Assembly: GCF_023100725.1 (NCBI RefSeq)
Contig: NZ_CP095501.1
Location: 62,001-126,000 of the forward strand
Length of the DNA stretch: 64,000 nucleotides
DNA from: Arthrobacter antioxidans
GTDB lineage: Bacteria; Actinomycetota; Actinomycetes; Actinomycetales; Micrococcaceae
Direction of reading: 5' to 3'
A model generated the notes under the pieces. That model saw only the letters and a program-made list of their open reading frames with translations. It did not search any database and was not told where the DNA came from. A program made the translations under genes and the position numbers. Below, one piece after another: positions 51,395 through 63,924 of this stretch; positions within the stretch are counted from its first letter, which is position 1, and the number at the start of each line of letters is the position of its first letter.

Positions 51395-52396
51395 CTACGC
51401 CGTCAGGACCGGGTCCGTCAGCGTCCTCAGGTAGTGCAGCGCGGCGGGGGCGTACGCGCGCATGGAGTCGTCGTCGGCGTAGACCAGCAGGCGCAGCCAC
51501 GAGCCGTACCGATGGACGCCAGCCAGCGCCAGGGCGGGTTCGACGGCGGCCCGCAGCTCCGGCAGCGGTGCGTGGTCCGTCCAGCGTTCGAGGTAGGCCG
51601 TGATGACGGACCGGATCCGCGGGTCCGCGGCCGTGGTGTTCCACTGCTCCCGCATCTGCGTGATGGGCACGAGCAGGGCGCTGAACGGGTGCGCCCAGTA
51701 GGCGTCCGCGAAGTCGAAGAACCGCAGCGGCTCGGCGTCCGTGCCGGGCAGGAAGCAGTTCCGTGCGTGCAGGTCGTTGTGGTCGAGGGACAGCGGCACC
51801 GGGAGGGCCCGCAGCGCATCGACGGCGCGGTGGACGGCGGGCAGGCGGCGCACGACGTCGTCGGCCCCCTCCGCGGACAGGTACAGGGGGTGCCCGGCCG
51901 GCAGTCCCGTGTGCAGGAGCAGCTGGTTCTCGACGAAGTTCGCCGCCACCTCGGGATTCATGGTGACGAGGCCCGCCTGGGCGAGCCGCTCAGGGTGCTG
52001 GGCGGCGATCCGCTGCAGGTCCGCGAAGTCGGTGGTGATGCGGACCCACGCCGCGGCGTCGTCCGATCCGAGGCTGTCGAGCGTCGCGCCGTGGTCCGCC
52101 GTGAGCATCCAGCCGCGGGAGGGTTCGATCGCGAGCGGGGCCATGACATGGTCAGGCGCCAGCTCGCCGAGCAGGGACAGGATCGAGGCCTCCGCGAGCT
52201 GACCCGGGTTGTTCTCCTTGAACCAGAGCGTGCCGTGGTCCGTGGGGACGGTGAGCTGCGTCGACCAGAAGCGGACGCGCGGCTGGTCGGTCGGACCGGT
52301 CCGGGTCACCCCGAACGATTCCAGCACCAGGTCGATCCACTGCTCCGCCTGCTGCCGCCACGCCGGGGAGGCCCACACCGCGCGCGGATCGTTCAT
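51395..52396 (-). CDS. APH-fold phosphotransferase
   Basis: A 333-residue protein with a kinase-like fold of the aminoglycoside phosphotransferase type. The catalytic loop is SLDHNDLHARNCF, and the metal site is FFDFADAYWAHP. The N-terminal part includes WFKENNPGQLAEASIL with a possible ATP-binding Lys. Substrate unknown; not necessarily an antibiotic. No clear operon partner: the permease lies 56 bases upstream on the same strand. Confidence 0.78.
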   Translation of the reverse strand: MNDPRAVWASPAWRQQAEQWIDLVLESFGVTRTGPTDQPRVRFWSTQLTVPTDHGTLWFKENNPGQLAEASILSLLGELAPDHVMAPLAIEPSRGWMLTADHGATLDSLGSDDAAAWVRITTDFADLQRIAAQHPERLAQAGLVTMNPEVAANFVENQLLLHTGLPAGHPLYLSAEGADDVVRRLPAVHRAVDALRALPVPLSLDHNDLHARNCFLPGTDAEPLRFFDFADAYWAHPFSALLVPITQMREQWNTTAADPRIRSVITAYLERWTDHAPLPELRAAVEPALALAGVHRYGSWLRLLVYADDDSMRAYAPAALHYLRTLTDPVLTA

Positions 52397-52452
52397 CGGC
52401 TGCGGGAGAGGGTCGAGGGAGGCATGGACCCCATCTTCGCACCAGCCACGGG

Positions 52453-53781
52453 TCAGCCCAGCTTCGAGGGCCTGGTGCCGTGGTCGCTCGATTCGAGCTC
52501 CTCCGGCCCGGCCACGTGCTCGCTCCCGCGTGCCCGCGCGATCGCCGTCATGCCGTGGAAGATGATGAGCGCGGCGGCCGTCCCGAGGGCGATCCCCGCG
52601 AAGGTCAGGTCACCGATCACCCAGGTGAAGTCCGCGATGCCGATGACCAGGGCCACGCCCGCCGTCGACAGGTTGATGGGGTTGGAGAAGTTGACCTGGT
52701 TCTGCACCCAGATGCGGACGCCGAGGATCCCGATCATGCCGTAGAGGACCACGCCCGCGCCGCCGAGCACCCCGGCGGGGACGGTCGCGATGAGCGCGCC
52801 GAACTTCGGGAAGAGGCTCAGGAGGATCGCGACGATGCCGGCCACCCAGTACGCGGCCGTCGAGTAGACGCGGGACGCCGCCATCACGCCGATGTTCTCC
52901 GCATAGGTGGTGGTCCCCGAGCCTCCGCCGGACCCGGCGATCATGGTTGCGAGGCCGTCCGCCATGAGGGCCCGTCCGGTGTACGGGTCGAGGTCCCGGT
53001 CGGTCATCGCGGCCACCGACTTCACGTGGCCGATGTTCTCGGCGACGAGCACGAGGACCACGGGGATGAAGAGGCCGACGACGGAGAGGTGGAACTCCGG
53101 TGCGGCGAAGTCCGGGAGGCCGATCCACGCGGCGCTGCCGATCGCGGCGAAGTCCACCTCGCCGCGGACCATCGCGACGGCGTACCCGGCGAGCACGCCC
53201 ACGAGGATCGACAGGCGTCCGAGGATGCCCTTGAACAGCACCGTGACGAGCAGGATCGAGATCACGGTGACCAGCGCGGTCAGGGGTGCCTGCTCGAAGC
53301 TCGCCTTCGCGGTCGGCGCGAGGTTGAGCCCGATCAGCGCCACGATGGAGCCCGTGACGATGGGCGGCATGGCCACCTGGATCCACCGGGTGCCCGCCGT
53401 GTGGACGATCAGGCCGATCAGCGCGAGGGCGGCACCGGCCATGATGATGCCCCCGAGCGCTCCGGGCGCCCCGTGCTGGGACTGCGCCGCCGCGATCGGG
53501 GCGATGAACGCGAAGCTCGACCCCAGGTAGCTCGGCACCCGTCCGGCCGTGATCACCAGGAACAGGATGGTCCCGATCCCGGAGAAGAGCAGGGTGGTCG
53601 ACGGCGGGAACCCGGTGATGAGGGGGACGAGGAAGGTCGCGCCGAACATCGCGACGACGTGCTGGGCGCCGATGCCGATGGTCCTGGGCCAGGTGAGGCG
53701 TTCCTCCGGAGCGACGAAACCGCCCGGCCGGACGGTCTTCCCGTCGCCGTGGAGGGTCCAGCCGATGCCTCGTGCACTCAT
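52453..53781 (-). CDS. Nucleobase:cation symporter-2, uracil-type permease
   Basis: A 442-residue inner-membrane transporter with about 14 helices. The signature ENIGHVKSVAAMTDRDLDP and the AENIGVMAAS segment fit the UraA-like uracil/xanthine NCS2 group. The first hydrophilic 30 residues (MSARGIGWTLHGDGKTVRPG) are usual for UraA in actinobacteria. The ATG follows GGAAGGCAT. Uptake of uracil is inferred from family resemblance. Confidence 0.88.
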   Translation of the reverse strand: MSARGIGWTLHGDGKTVRPGGFVAPEERLTWPRTIGIGAQHVVAMFGATFLVPLITGFPPSTTLLFSGIGTILFLVITAGRVPSYLGSSFAFIAPIAAAQSQHGAPGALGGIIMAGAALALIGLIVHTAGTRWIQVAMPPIVTGSIVALIGLNLAPTAKASFEQAPLTALVTVISILLVTVLFKGILGRLSILVGVLAGYAVAMVRGEVDFAAIGSAAWIGLPDFAAPEFHLSVVGLFIPVVLVLVAENIGHVKSVAAMTDRDLDPYTGRALMADGLATMIAGSGGGSGTTTYAENIGVMAASRVYSTAAYWVAGIVAILLSLFPKFGALIATVPAGVLGGAGVVLYGMIGILGVRIWVQNQVNFSNPINLSTAGVALVIGIADFTWVIGDLTFAGIALGTAAALIIFHGMTAIARARGSEHVAGPEELESSDHGTRPSKLG

Positions 53782-53878
53782 GGGTATGCCTTCCGAAGCG
53801 GGGTGGGGTTCCCGGAAAGCCTACCGGGAGCATCTGCCTTCGGTGTTACGTTGCTTGTCACGGAGGAAGAGGGCACAC

Positions 53879-54730
53879 ATGGGATTCACGGTTCAGGGAC
53901 GCACCGTCCTGGTCACGGGCGCCGGCAGGGGCATGGGCAGGCTGTACGCCGAACGCGCGGCGAGGGAGGGCGCGGCCGCCGTCGTGCTGTGGGACGTGGA
54001 CGGACGCGCCCTCGAGGACGTGGTCGCGGGCCTCGCCTCGAGCGCCGCCTCCGTGCACAGCTACGTGGTCGACGTGGCGTCCGCGGAATCCATCCAGGCG
54101 GCCGCGGGGGCCGTCCTCGACGAGGTCGGCGTGCCGGACGTCCTGGTGAACAACGCCGGGATCGTGCGCGGGAAGTACTTCTGGGAGCACGACCACCACG
54201 CGGACATCGACCTCACGCTGCGCATCAACACCGGCGGGCCCATGCACGTCACGCGCGCGTTCCTGCCCGCGATGATGGAGCGCGGCACACCCGCGCGGAT
54301 CCTCAACGTCGCCTCCGCCTCCGGCACGCTGGCCGTGCCCCGCATGAGCGTCTACGCGGCCTCGAAGTGGGCGGTCATCGGCTGGAGCGACTCGCTGCGC
54401 CTCGAACTGTTGTCCAGGGGCCACCCCATCGCCGTCACCACCCTCATCCCGAGCTATATCAGGACCGGCATGTTCGAGGGCGCCCGCGGTCCGCTCATGA
54501 CACCCCTGATGAAACCGGAGTTCGTCGTCGACAAGGCCTGGCGTGCCACGCTGGCGGGCAAGGCCCGCGTGCAGCTGCCCTGGACCGTGCAGCTCGCCGG
54601 GGCCCTCCGCAACCTCCTGCCGCAGCCGGCCTGGGACGTCGTCGCCGGGCGGGTCTTCAAGGTGTACAGCTCCATGGACCGATTCACCGGGCGCCCGAGC
54701 GGCGATCCGGACCAGGAAGGCGCTCGATGA
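53879..54730 (+). CDS. Short-chain dehydrogenase (SDR)
   Basis: A 283-residue NAD(P)-dependent enzyme. Motifs: VLVTGAGRGMGRLYAERAAR, NNAGIVRGKYFW, the active-site YAASK and upstream Ser in NVASASGTLAV. The extended C-terminus (PWTVQLAGALRNLLPQPAWD) resembles long-chain or sterol-type SDR enzymes. The ATG follows GGAGGAAGAGGG. The aldehyde dehydrogenase gene overlaps its stop (ATGA), so they form an operon, probably oxidising an alcohol to an acid. Confidence 0.87.
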   Translation: MGFTVQGRTVLVTGAGRGMGRLYAERAAREGAAAVVLWDVDGRALEDVVAGLASSAASVHSYVVDVASAESIQAAAGAVLDEVGVPDVLVNNAGIVRGKYFWEHDHHADIDLTLRINTGGPMHVTRAFLPAMMERGTPARILNVASASGTLAVPRMSVYAASKWAVIGWSDSLRLELLSRGHPIAVTTLIPSYIRTGMFEGARGPLMTPLMKPEFVVDKAWRATLAGKARVQLPWTVQLAGALRNLLPQPAWDVVAGRVFKVYSSMDRFTGRPSGDPDQEGAR

Positions 54731-56115
54731 GCATCGACACGCACGCGACGGACGCCGCCGATCTGCTGGCGGACCGGCGGCGGTACTTCGCCACGGGGGC
54801 CACCCGTCCCGCCGCCTGGCGCCGCGGACAACTGGGTGCACTGCGCCGCCTGCTCGCCGATCGGGCCGGCGAGCTCACCGCGGCGCTCGAGGAGGACCTC
54901 GGGAAGAGCGGCACGGAGGCGTTCCTCTCCGAGATCGCCGTCGTGCGGACCGAGCTCGACCACGCCCTGAAGCACCTCGACCGGTGGATGGCACCCGAGA
55001 AGATCGCCGTGCCCGCCGGACTGCTCCCGGCACGGGCGTGGACGCAGGCACGGCCACTCGGCGTCGTGCTGATCATCGGGCCCTGGAACTACCCGCTGCA
55101 GCTCGTCCTGGCGCCGCTCGTCGGGGCGCTCGCCGCCGGCAACGCCGCCGTCCTCAAGCCCAGCGAGCTCGCCGGTGCAACATCCCGCACGCTCGCCCGG
55201 CTCGTGCCGGAGTACCTGGATCCGGAGGCGGTCTCGGTCGTCGAGGGCGGCGCCGAGGCCAGCACGGCGCTGCTGGGGCAGCCGTTCGACCACATCTTCT
55301 ACACCGGGGGTGAGCGCGTCGGGAAGATCGTCATGAAGGCCGCGGCCGAACACCTGACGCCGGTGACGCTGGAGCTGGGCGGGAAGTCGCCCGTCGTCGT
55401 CGTGGGGGGTGACCTCCGCGCCGCGGCCCGCAGGATCGCGCTCGGAAAGTTCCTGAACGCGGCACAGACGTGCGTGGCGCCGGACTACATCCTGACGACA
55501 CCGGCCGCCGCACCGGCGCTCGCGGCAGCGCTGGCGGACACCGTCCGGGACTTCTACGGCAGCGACCCGAGGACCTCCGGCGACTACGGGCGGATCATCA
55601 ACGAGCACCACTTCGACCGCCTCGTGGGCCTGCTCGGGGACGGCACCGTCGTCTCGGGTGGACGCCACGACCGCGCCGAGCGGTACATCGAGCCGACCAT
55701 CCTGCGCGACGTCGACCCCTCGTCCGCGCTCATGCAGGAGGAGATCTTCGGGCCGCTGCTGCCCATCCTCGAGGTCGAGGACCTGGACGCGGCGATCCGC
55801 TTCATCGGTGCACGCCCCCACCCGCTCGCCGCCTACCTGTTCAGCGACCGCGAGGAGCACCTGGCCGCGTTCACGGAGCGCGTCCAGGCCGGCGGGATCG
55901 CCCACAACGTCTGCACCATCCAGCTCGCGGTCCCGGGCCTGCCCTTCGGCGGCGTCGGCGCGAGCGGGACGGGCAGCTACCACGGGCAGCAGTCCTTCCG
56001 GACCTTCAGCCACCTGCAGCCGGTGTTCTCCAAGCCCACCGGCGTGGACACGCTGCGGCTCGCGTACCCACCCTTCGGGCCGATCAAGCGGAAGCTGCTC
56101 AGCATGCTCCTGTAG
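54727..56115 (+). CDS. Aldehyde dehydrogenase (class 3-like)
   Basis: A 462-residue NAD(P)-dependent enzyme oxidising aldehydes to acids. Motifs: IIGPWNYPLQLVLAPLVGAL, the catalytic Glu216 in VTLELGGKSP and the catalytic Cys249 in NAAQTCVAPDY, 33 residues apart as expected. Length fits class 3/fatty aldehyde types. It may have a membrane-associated tail (RKLLSMLL). Translation is coupled to the SDR gene by ATGA. Confidence 0.92.
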   Translation: MSIDTHATDAADLLADRRRYFATGATRPAAWRRGQLGALRRLLADRAGELTAALEEDLGKSGTEAFLSEIAVVRTELDHALKHLDRWMAPEKIAVPAGLLPARAWTQARPLGVVLIIGPWNYPLQLVLAPLVGALAAGNAAVLKPSELAGATSRTLARLVPEYLDPEAVSVVEGGAEASTALLGQPFDHIFYTGGERVGKIVMKAAAEHLTPVTLELGGKSPVVVVGGDLRAAARRIALGKFLNAAQTCVAPDYILTTPAAAPALAAALADTVRDFYGSDPRTSGDYGRIINEHHFDRLVGLLGDGTVVSGGRHDRAERYIEPTILRDVDPSSALMQEEIFGPLLPILEVEDLDAAIRFIGARPHPLAAYLFSDREEHLAAFTERVQAGGIAHNVCTIQLAVPGLPFGGVGASGTGSYHGQQSFRTFSHLQPVFSKPTGVDTLRLAYPPFGPIKRKLLSMLL

Positions 56116-56124
56116 CCGCAGGGG

Positions 56125-57756
<1,632 letters not shown>

Positions 57757-57914
57757 GGCCCCAGCATGCCAAAGAACGCGCCCGATTACACCAGCGCAGC
57801 GCGGGTTACGCGGGAGTTCCGCCGGCGCGGTGGCAGGTTGCCCGCGGACCGATCATCAGTAAGCTGAGTATCAGCGCCCAGTCAGGGAGCAGACGCATCA
57901 CGGAAGGCAGCACC

Positions 57915-58082
57915 ATGAGCGAGAATCCCAACGACACCCCCACCGCCGATCCCGAGGAGCAGGGCGCCGACCAGGCCGGCACGCCGGAGGAGCAGGACGC
58001 CGGCGGCTACGGCGGTCCCGGCATCGAGGACGAGGTGGCCCCCGGCTTCGAGGCGGACAACGGCGGCGCGGCCGACGCCTGA
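57915..58082 (+). CDS. Small acidic hypothetical protein
   Basis: A 55-residue, highly acidic protein (many Glu, Asp, Gly; MSENPNDTPTADPEEQGADQ). It has GAAGGCAG 5-12 bases before the ATG and a promoter at about 57838-57865 (TTGCCC, 16 bases, TAAGCT). Such sequences are common but poorly conserved; no function is known. It is followed by the glycerate kinase gene. Confidence 0.6.
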   Translation: MSENPNDTPTADPEEQGADQAGTPEEQDAGGYGGPGIEDEVAPGFEADNGGAADA

Positions 58083-58116
58083 CCGGCCCGGGCCCCGGGC
58101 GGCCCGGACGCACAGC

Positions 58117-58122
58117 TAGGGT
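58117..58122 (+). promoter_or_regulatory. -10 box TAGGGT, leaderless promoter
   Basis: It ends 6 bases before the GTG at 58129 with no ribosome site. Confidence 0.55.
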
Positions 58123-58128
58123 GGACGC

Positions 58129-59334
58129 GTGACCACGCCAGCGCATCAGCGTCCGCTCAGGATCGTCCTCGCACCCGACTCCCTCAAGGGCAGCCTTCCC
58201 GCGGGGGAGGCTGCCCTCGCCATGTCCGCCGGTGTGAGGGCGGCCGCCGCCCGCCAGGGCCACCCGGCGCCCGACGTCGTCCTGGCCCCCCTCGCCGACG
58301 GCGGTGAGGGGACGCTCGACGCCCTCCTCGCGGCCTGGCACGTGGGGGCGCGGACCACGGCCTGCCACGACGCCGCCGGCCGGGCGCGGACCGCGCGCTA
58401 CGGCATCTCCGAGGACCACGGCGCGCCCGGTGCCCCGGTCCGGGGCGTCCTCGAGGCGGCGGAGGCCAACGGCCTGCCGCTGGTCGCCGACCGGCCCCTC
58501 GACGCCCTCGCCGCCACCAGCTACGGCGTGGGCGAGATCGCGGTCCGCCTCCTCGACGACGGCGCGGACGAGATCCTGCTGTGCATCGGCGGGTCGGCGA
58601 CGACCGACGGCGGTGCCGGCCTCCTGGCAGCCCTCGGGGCCCGCTTCCTCGATGCCGACGGCGCCCCCCTCGCCCCCGGCGGCGGCGCGCTGGGCGCCCT
58701 CGCGACGATCGACGTGACCCGGCTCCACCCCCGCGCCCGTGCCGTCCGCTGGCGTATCGCCGTCGACGTCGACAACCCCCTGTGCGGACCACGCGGCGCC
58801 GCGACGGTGTTCGGGCCGCAGAAGGGCGCGACGCCCGACGACGTCGTCGTCCTCGAAGCAGGCCTCACCCGCCTGGCGCGGGTGGTCGCCGGATCGACCG
58901 GCGTCGACATGCTCGACGTGCCGGGGGCGGGCGCGGCCGGCGGGCTCCCCGCCGTGCTCGTCCCCTTCCTCGGCGCCGAGATCGTGCCCGGCTCCGCCCT
59001 CGTGGCCGACGCCGTCGGACTCGCCGGCGCCCTCGCCCACGCGGACCTCGTGCTCACGGGCGAGGGCTCCTTCGACTCCCAGTCGCTCGGCGGGAAAGTG
59101 GTCCACGCCGTCCTGGCGGCCGCCCCCGCCGCGTGCGCCGTCGTGGTGATCGCCGGACGCGTCCAGCTCTCGGCCGCCCAGGTGCAGGACGCCGGACTGG
59201 CGGCGGCCTTCTCCCTGGCCACCGGGCCCATGGCCCTCGACGAGCTGATCGACGGGGCCGGGGCCCTGATGGAGGATGCCGCCGCGCAGGTCTACGGCGT
59301 CTTCAGCGCAGGCCGGGGCCGGATGTACGGCTAG
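58129..59334 (+). CDS. glxK: Glycerate kinase
   Basis: A 401-residue kinase of the glycerate kinase I family, phosphorylating glycerate with ATP. Start VLAPDSLKGSLPAGEAALAM; PLADGGEGTLDALLAA; IGGSATTDGGAGLLAALGAR; and LTGEGSFDSQSLGGKVVHAV near the end are family hallmarks. The GTG start follows the leaderless promoter. The stop overlaps the stop of the converging acyl-CoA ligase by 4 bases. Confidence 0.92.
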   Translation: MTTPAHQRPLRIVLAPDSLKGSLPAGEAALAMSAGVRAAAARQGHPAPDVVLAPLADGGEGTLDALLAAWHVGARTTACHDAAGRARTARYGISEDHGAPGAPVRGVLEAAEANGLPLVADRPLDALAATSYGVGEIAVRLLDDGADEILLCIGGSATTDGGAGLLAALGARFLDADGAPLAPGGGALGALATIDVTRLHPRARAVRWRIAVDVDNPLCGPRGAATVFGPQKGATPDDVVVLEAGLTRLARVVAGSTGVDMLDVPGAGAAGGLPAVLVPFLGAEIVPGSALVADAVGLAGALAHADLVLTGEGSFDSQSLGGKVVHAVLAAAPAACAVVVIAGRVQLSAAQVQDAGLAAAFSLATGPMALDELIDGAGALMEDAAAQVYGVFSAGRGRMYG

Positions 59335-60854
59335 ACCGTGATCTCGCGCTTGAGGATCTTGCCCGTGGGCCCCTTGGGCAGCGCCTCGACGAGCACCACG
59401 CGGCGCGGGTACTTGTAGGCGGCCACGCGCTCCTTCGCGAAGGCGGTGATCTCCGCCGCGAGGGCCTCCCGGGCGGCGTCGTCGGCCGGTGCGTGCTCTG
59501 CCCGGACGCCGATGACCGCGACGATCTCCTCGCCGTGGAGGTCGTCCGGCACCCCGATCACCGCGGCTTCCGCGACGGCGGGGTGCTCGTACAGGACCTC
59601 CTCGACCTCCCGCGGGTACACGTTGTAGCCGCCGCGGAGAATCACGTCCTTCTTGCGGTCCACGATGAAGATGAGGCCGTCCTCGTCCACGCGGGCCAGG
59701 TCCCCCGTGCGGAACCAGCCGTCGGGGATGGCCGCCTCCGTGGCGTCCGCGTTCTCCCAGTAGCCCTTCATCACGCAGTGGCCGCGCACGGCGAGTTCCC
59801 CCACCTCGCCCTGGGGCACCTCGGCGCCCTGCGGGTCGAGCATCCGCACCTCGACGCCGTCCACCGGGGTGCCGATGGAACCGGGCTTGCGGAGCTGTCC
59901 CACGCGGTTGAAGCTCACGATCGGGGAGGTCTCGGACAGGCCGTAGCCCTCCAGCAGGTCCGCCTTGAACACGCGCTCGAACTCGTGCAGCACCTCGACC
60001 GGCAGCGCGGACCCGCCGGACACGGCCACGCGCACGGAGGACAGGTCCGTGCCGGCGACGTCCGGGTGGCGCAGCATCGCGACGTACATGGTCGGGACGC
60101 CCTCGAAGACCGTCACGCGGTCCCGCTGGATGATCTCGAGCGCCTTGCCCGGCTCGAAGCGGGGGAGCAGGGTCACGGTGGCGCCGGTCAGCACCGCGGC
60201 GTTCAGCGCGCAGGTCTGCCCGAAGATGTGGAAGAACGGCAGGCCCCCGAAGAGGACCTCGCCCTCCTTCGTCCCCATGAGGTCGCGGGAGATCTCCGTG
60301 TTCCGGGAGAGATTGGTGTGGGAGAGCGTGGCGCCCTTGGGCCGCCCGGTGGTCCCGGACGTGTACAGCACGACGGCGGTGTCCTCACCGTCGAGGTCGA
60401 CGACGCCCGGCGTCGGCTCGGCCGCGGAGACGCGCTGCATGAAGGCGCCGCCGTCGACCGTCACCACGGCGACCTCGCCGCCCGTCCCGGTACCGGAGGC
60501 CTCGGCGCCGGCCTGCGCCTCGGCGATGATGCCCTCCCAGGCGAACACGAGCTTCGCGCCGGAGTCGGTGAGGTGGTAGGCCACCTCGCGCCCCTTGAGG
60601 AGCGGATTCAGCGGGACCACGACGGCGCCGGCCCGGAGGACGCCGTAGTAGACGAATGCCATCTGCGGAATATTCGGCATGATGAGGGCCACGCGGTCAC
60701 CGCGCTGCACCCCGTGCTCCGCGAGGAGCGTGGCGACCTTCTGGCTGAGCACCTCGAGGGCGCCGAAGGTGACCTCGACGTCGTCGAGCTTGATGGCCAC
60801 CGCCGAGGGGCTCCTCGTCGCAGTGGCCACGAGGTTGTTGGCGAGGTTCGACAC
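59331..60854 (-). CDS. Long-chain acyl-CoA ligase (AMP-forming)
   Basis: A 507-residue adenylate-forming enzyme activating a carboxylic acid to CoA thioester. P-loop YTSGTTGRPKGATLSH; LEGYGLSETSP; hinge GWFRTGDLARVDEDGLIFIV; and the C-terminal catalytic Lys in GPTGKILKRE are all present. The chain-length preference is unknown. The start MSNLANNLVAT follows AAAGGAGATCGCGT. Confidence 0.92.
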   Translation of the reverse strand: MSNLANNLVATATRSPSAVAIKLDDVEVTFGALEVLSQKVATLLAEHGVQRGDRVALIMPNIPQMAFVYYGVLRAGAVVVPLNPLLKGREVAYHLTDSGAKLVFAWEGIIAEAQAGAEASGTGTGGEVAVVTVDGGAFMQRVSAAEPTPGVVDLDGEDTAVVLYTSGTTGRPKGATLSHTNLSRNTEISRDLMGTKEGEVLFGGLPFFHIFGQTCALNAAVLTGATVTLLPRFEPGKALEIIQRDRVTVFEGVPTMYVAMLRHPDVAGTDLSSVRVAVSGGSALPVEVLHEFERVFKADLLEGYGLSETSPIVSFNRVGQLRKPGSIGTPVDGVEVRMLDPQGAEVPQGEVGELAVRGHCVMKGYWENADATEAAIPDGWFRTGDLARVDEDGLIFIVDRKKDVILRGGYNVYPREVEEVLYEHPAVAEAAVIGVPDDLHGEEIVAVIGVRAEHAPADDAAREALAAEITAFAKERVAAYKYPRRVVLVEALPKGPTGKILKREITV

Positions 60855-60960
60855 GCGATCTCCTTTGATCTCTCAACGCTTCGCTGCAGGGATCCTGCAA
60901 CTGCCGGTACGGATGTTACCGGTGGGTAGAAGTCTGTGGGATCGGGGGCCTCCACGCAAC

Positions 60961-61002
60961 AGGACCCTCCCCGGGGGTGAACTGCTCCCCGGAGAGGGTC
61001 CT
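60961..61002 (-). terminator. Hairpin terminator of the peptide transporter
   Basis: AGGACCCTCCCCGGGG pairs with CCCCGGAGAGGGTCCT (one mismatch), 19 bases past the stop at 61021. Confidence 0.8.
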
Positions 61003-61020
61003 GTGACGTAGGGTCCGAGG

Positions 61021-62493
<1,473 letters not shown>

Positions 62494-62529
62494 GGTGCCG
62501 CGCGGAACCGGAGATGCAAAATCGCGGGA

Positions 62530-63924
62530 CTACTGCCGATGTGCCTCGATGTGTGCTGCCGCGGCGAGGAGTTGCGCCTCCTCCCCGGGCCGGCCGATGA
62601 GCTGCACGCTCATCGACAGGCCGTCGGGCAGGCGCAGGGTCGGCACGGTCACGGCCGGCAGGCCGCAGACATTCACCATCGAGGTGTAGGGCGAGTACTG
62701 GCACTGCCGCACGTAGTCGGTGTCGCCGCCGGCATCCGTGTACCAGCCGATCGGTCGCGGCGTCATGGCGAGTGCCGGCGTCAGGATCATGTCGTAGCGG
62801 GAATACTGCTCGATCGTGTCGTGCTCGAACTGCCGCAGGACGTCGACGGCGCCCGCGAGGTCCGCCGCGCTGCGTCCCAGGGCCCGGCGCCGCAGCACCC
62901 GCGTGATGTCCGTCAGCCGGTCCTCGCGGTCGTCGGGGATCGGGGCCGTGGCCAGTCCGGCCGTCCAGACGAGCTGGAAGGCGTCGTGGTAGCGCGGATC
63001 GTAGGACAGGTCGGCGTCGACCAGGTCGTGGCCGGCGCGCTGCAGCGTCCGGATGCCGGCGGTGAACGCGTCCGTCGCCGCGCTGTCCAGGCCGATCTCC
63101 AGGGCTCCGGCGAAGGGCGACGCCGTGCTGACGCCGATGCGGAAGCGCCCTTCCGCGCGGAGGGCCGCGTCCGTGAAGGAGCCCGGGTAGCGGGAGGCCG
63201 CGCTCGTGGGCCGGTAGTTCGGTTCCTGCACCAGCGCGTCGAGCAGCAGTGCGGCATCCACCGCGGAGCGCGCGAGGGGGCCGGCGACCACCAGCTGCCC
63301 CAGGTCGGCCTGCCCGGACCCCGACGGGACGCGGCCCCGATTGGGCTTGAGGCCCACCAGGCCGGTGGCCGCCGCGGGGATGCGGATCGATCCCCCGCCG
63401 TCGGTCCCGGGCGCGAACGGGATCATCAGCGCCGCCACCGCGGCGGCGCTGCCGCCGGAGGAGCCGCCCGGGCTGAGCCGGCGGTCGAGGGGGTTGCGGG
63501 CCGGCGGGGCGATCCGGTTCTCGCTGTAGCAGCTCAGCCCGAACTCGGGCACCTGGGTCTTGCCGAGGCTCACGGCCCCGGCCCGCCGCAGCACCGCGGC
63601 GAGGGGGGCGTCCTGCCCGGCGACGGCGTGCTCGAGGGCGGCCGTGCCCAGCGTGGTCCGCACGCCGGCGACGTCGGTGAGGTCCTTGTGCGCGAGCGGC
63701 ATGCCGTGCAGGGGCCCGAGGGGCGCACCGGAGGCACGGACGCTGTCGGCGTTGTCCGCGGCGTCGAGGGCGTCCTCGTGCGTGACCGTGAGGAACGAGT
63801 TGAGCTCGGGGTCCAGGGCGTCGATCCGCCGGAGGAAGTGCTCGGTGACCTCCCGGGCGCCGGCGGCACCGCGCGCCAGGGCGTCCCGGAGGGTGAGTGC
63901 GGAGAGTTCGTGGAGTTCGCTCAT
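62530..63924 (-). CDS. Amidase (amidase signature family)
   Basis: A 464-residue amidohydrolase cleaving an amide bond. The Ser-cisSer-Lys triad is present: Lys80 in PLAHKDL, cis-Ser near 155 in [14 protein letters not shown], nucleophile Ser179 in [11 protein letters not shown]. Substrate unknown. The upstream TATAGT box, 8 bases before the ATG, is a strong -10 and suggests an almost leaderless mRNA. It is the last gene in the window; the 76 bases beyond hold nothing seen. Confidence 0.9.
   Translation of the reverse strand: MSELHELSALTLRDALARGAAGAREVTEHFLRRIDALDPELNSFLTVTHEDALDAADNADSVRASGAPLGPLHGMPLAHKDLTDVAGVRTTLGTAALEHAVAGQDAPLAAVLRRAGAVSLGKTQVPEFGLSCYSENRIAPPARNPLDRRLSPGGSSGGSAAAVAALMIPFAPGTDGGGSIRIPAAATGLVGLKPNRGRVPSGSGQADLGQLVVAGPLARSAVDAALLLDALVQEPNYRPTSAASRYPGSFTDAALRAEGRFRIGVSTASPFAGALEIGLDSAATDAFTAGIRTLQRAGHDLVDADLSYDPRYHDAFQLVWTAGLATAPIPDDREDRLTDITRVLRRRALGRSAADLAGAVDVLRQFEHDTIEQYSRYDMILTPALAMTPRPIGWYTDAGGDTDYVRQCQYSPYTSMVNVCGLPAVTVPTLRLPDGLSMSVQLIGRPGEEAQLLAAAAHIEAHRQ

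Noticed and set aside
51395..52396. Antibiotic-resistance aminoglycoside phosphotransferase
   Set aside because: Only the general fold motifs (HNDLHARN, DFAD) are visible; these occur in many non-resistance kinases, so a resistance role is not supported.
52480..56115. A single open frame of over 1200 codons on the plus strand
   Set aside because: Its first two thirds run antisense to the permease gene or overlap the SDR gene in another frame, with Arg/Asp/Gly-rich shadow sequence. Only the last part, from the ATG at 54727, is the aldehyde dehydrogenase.
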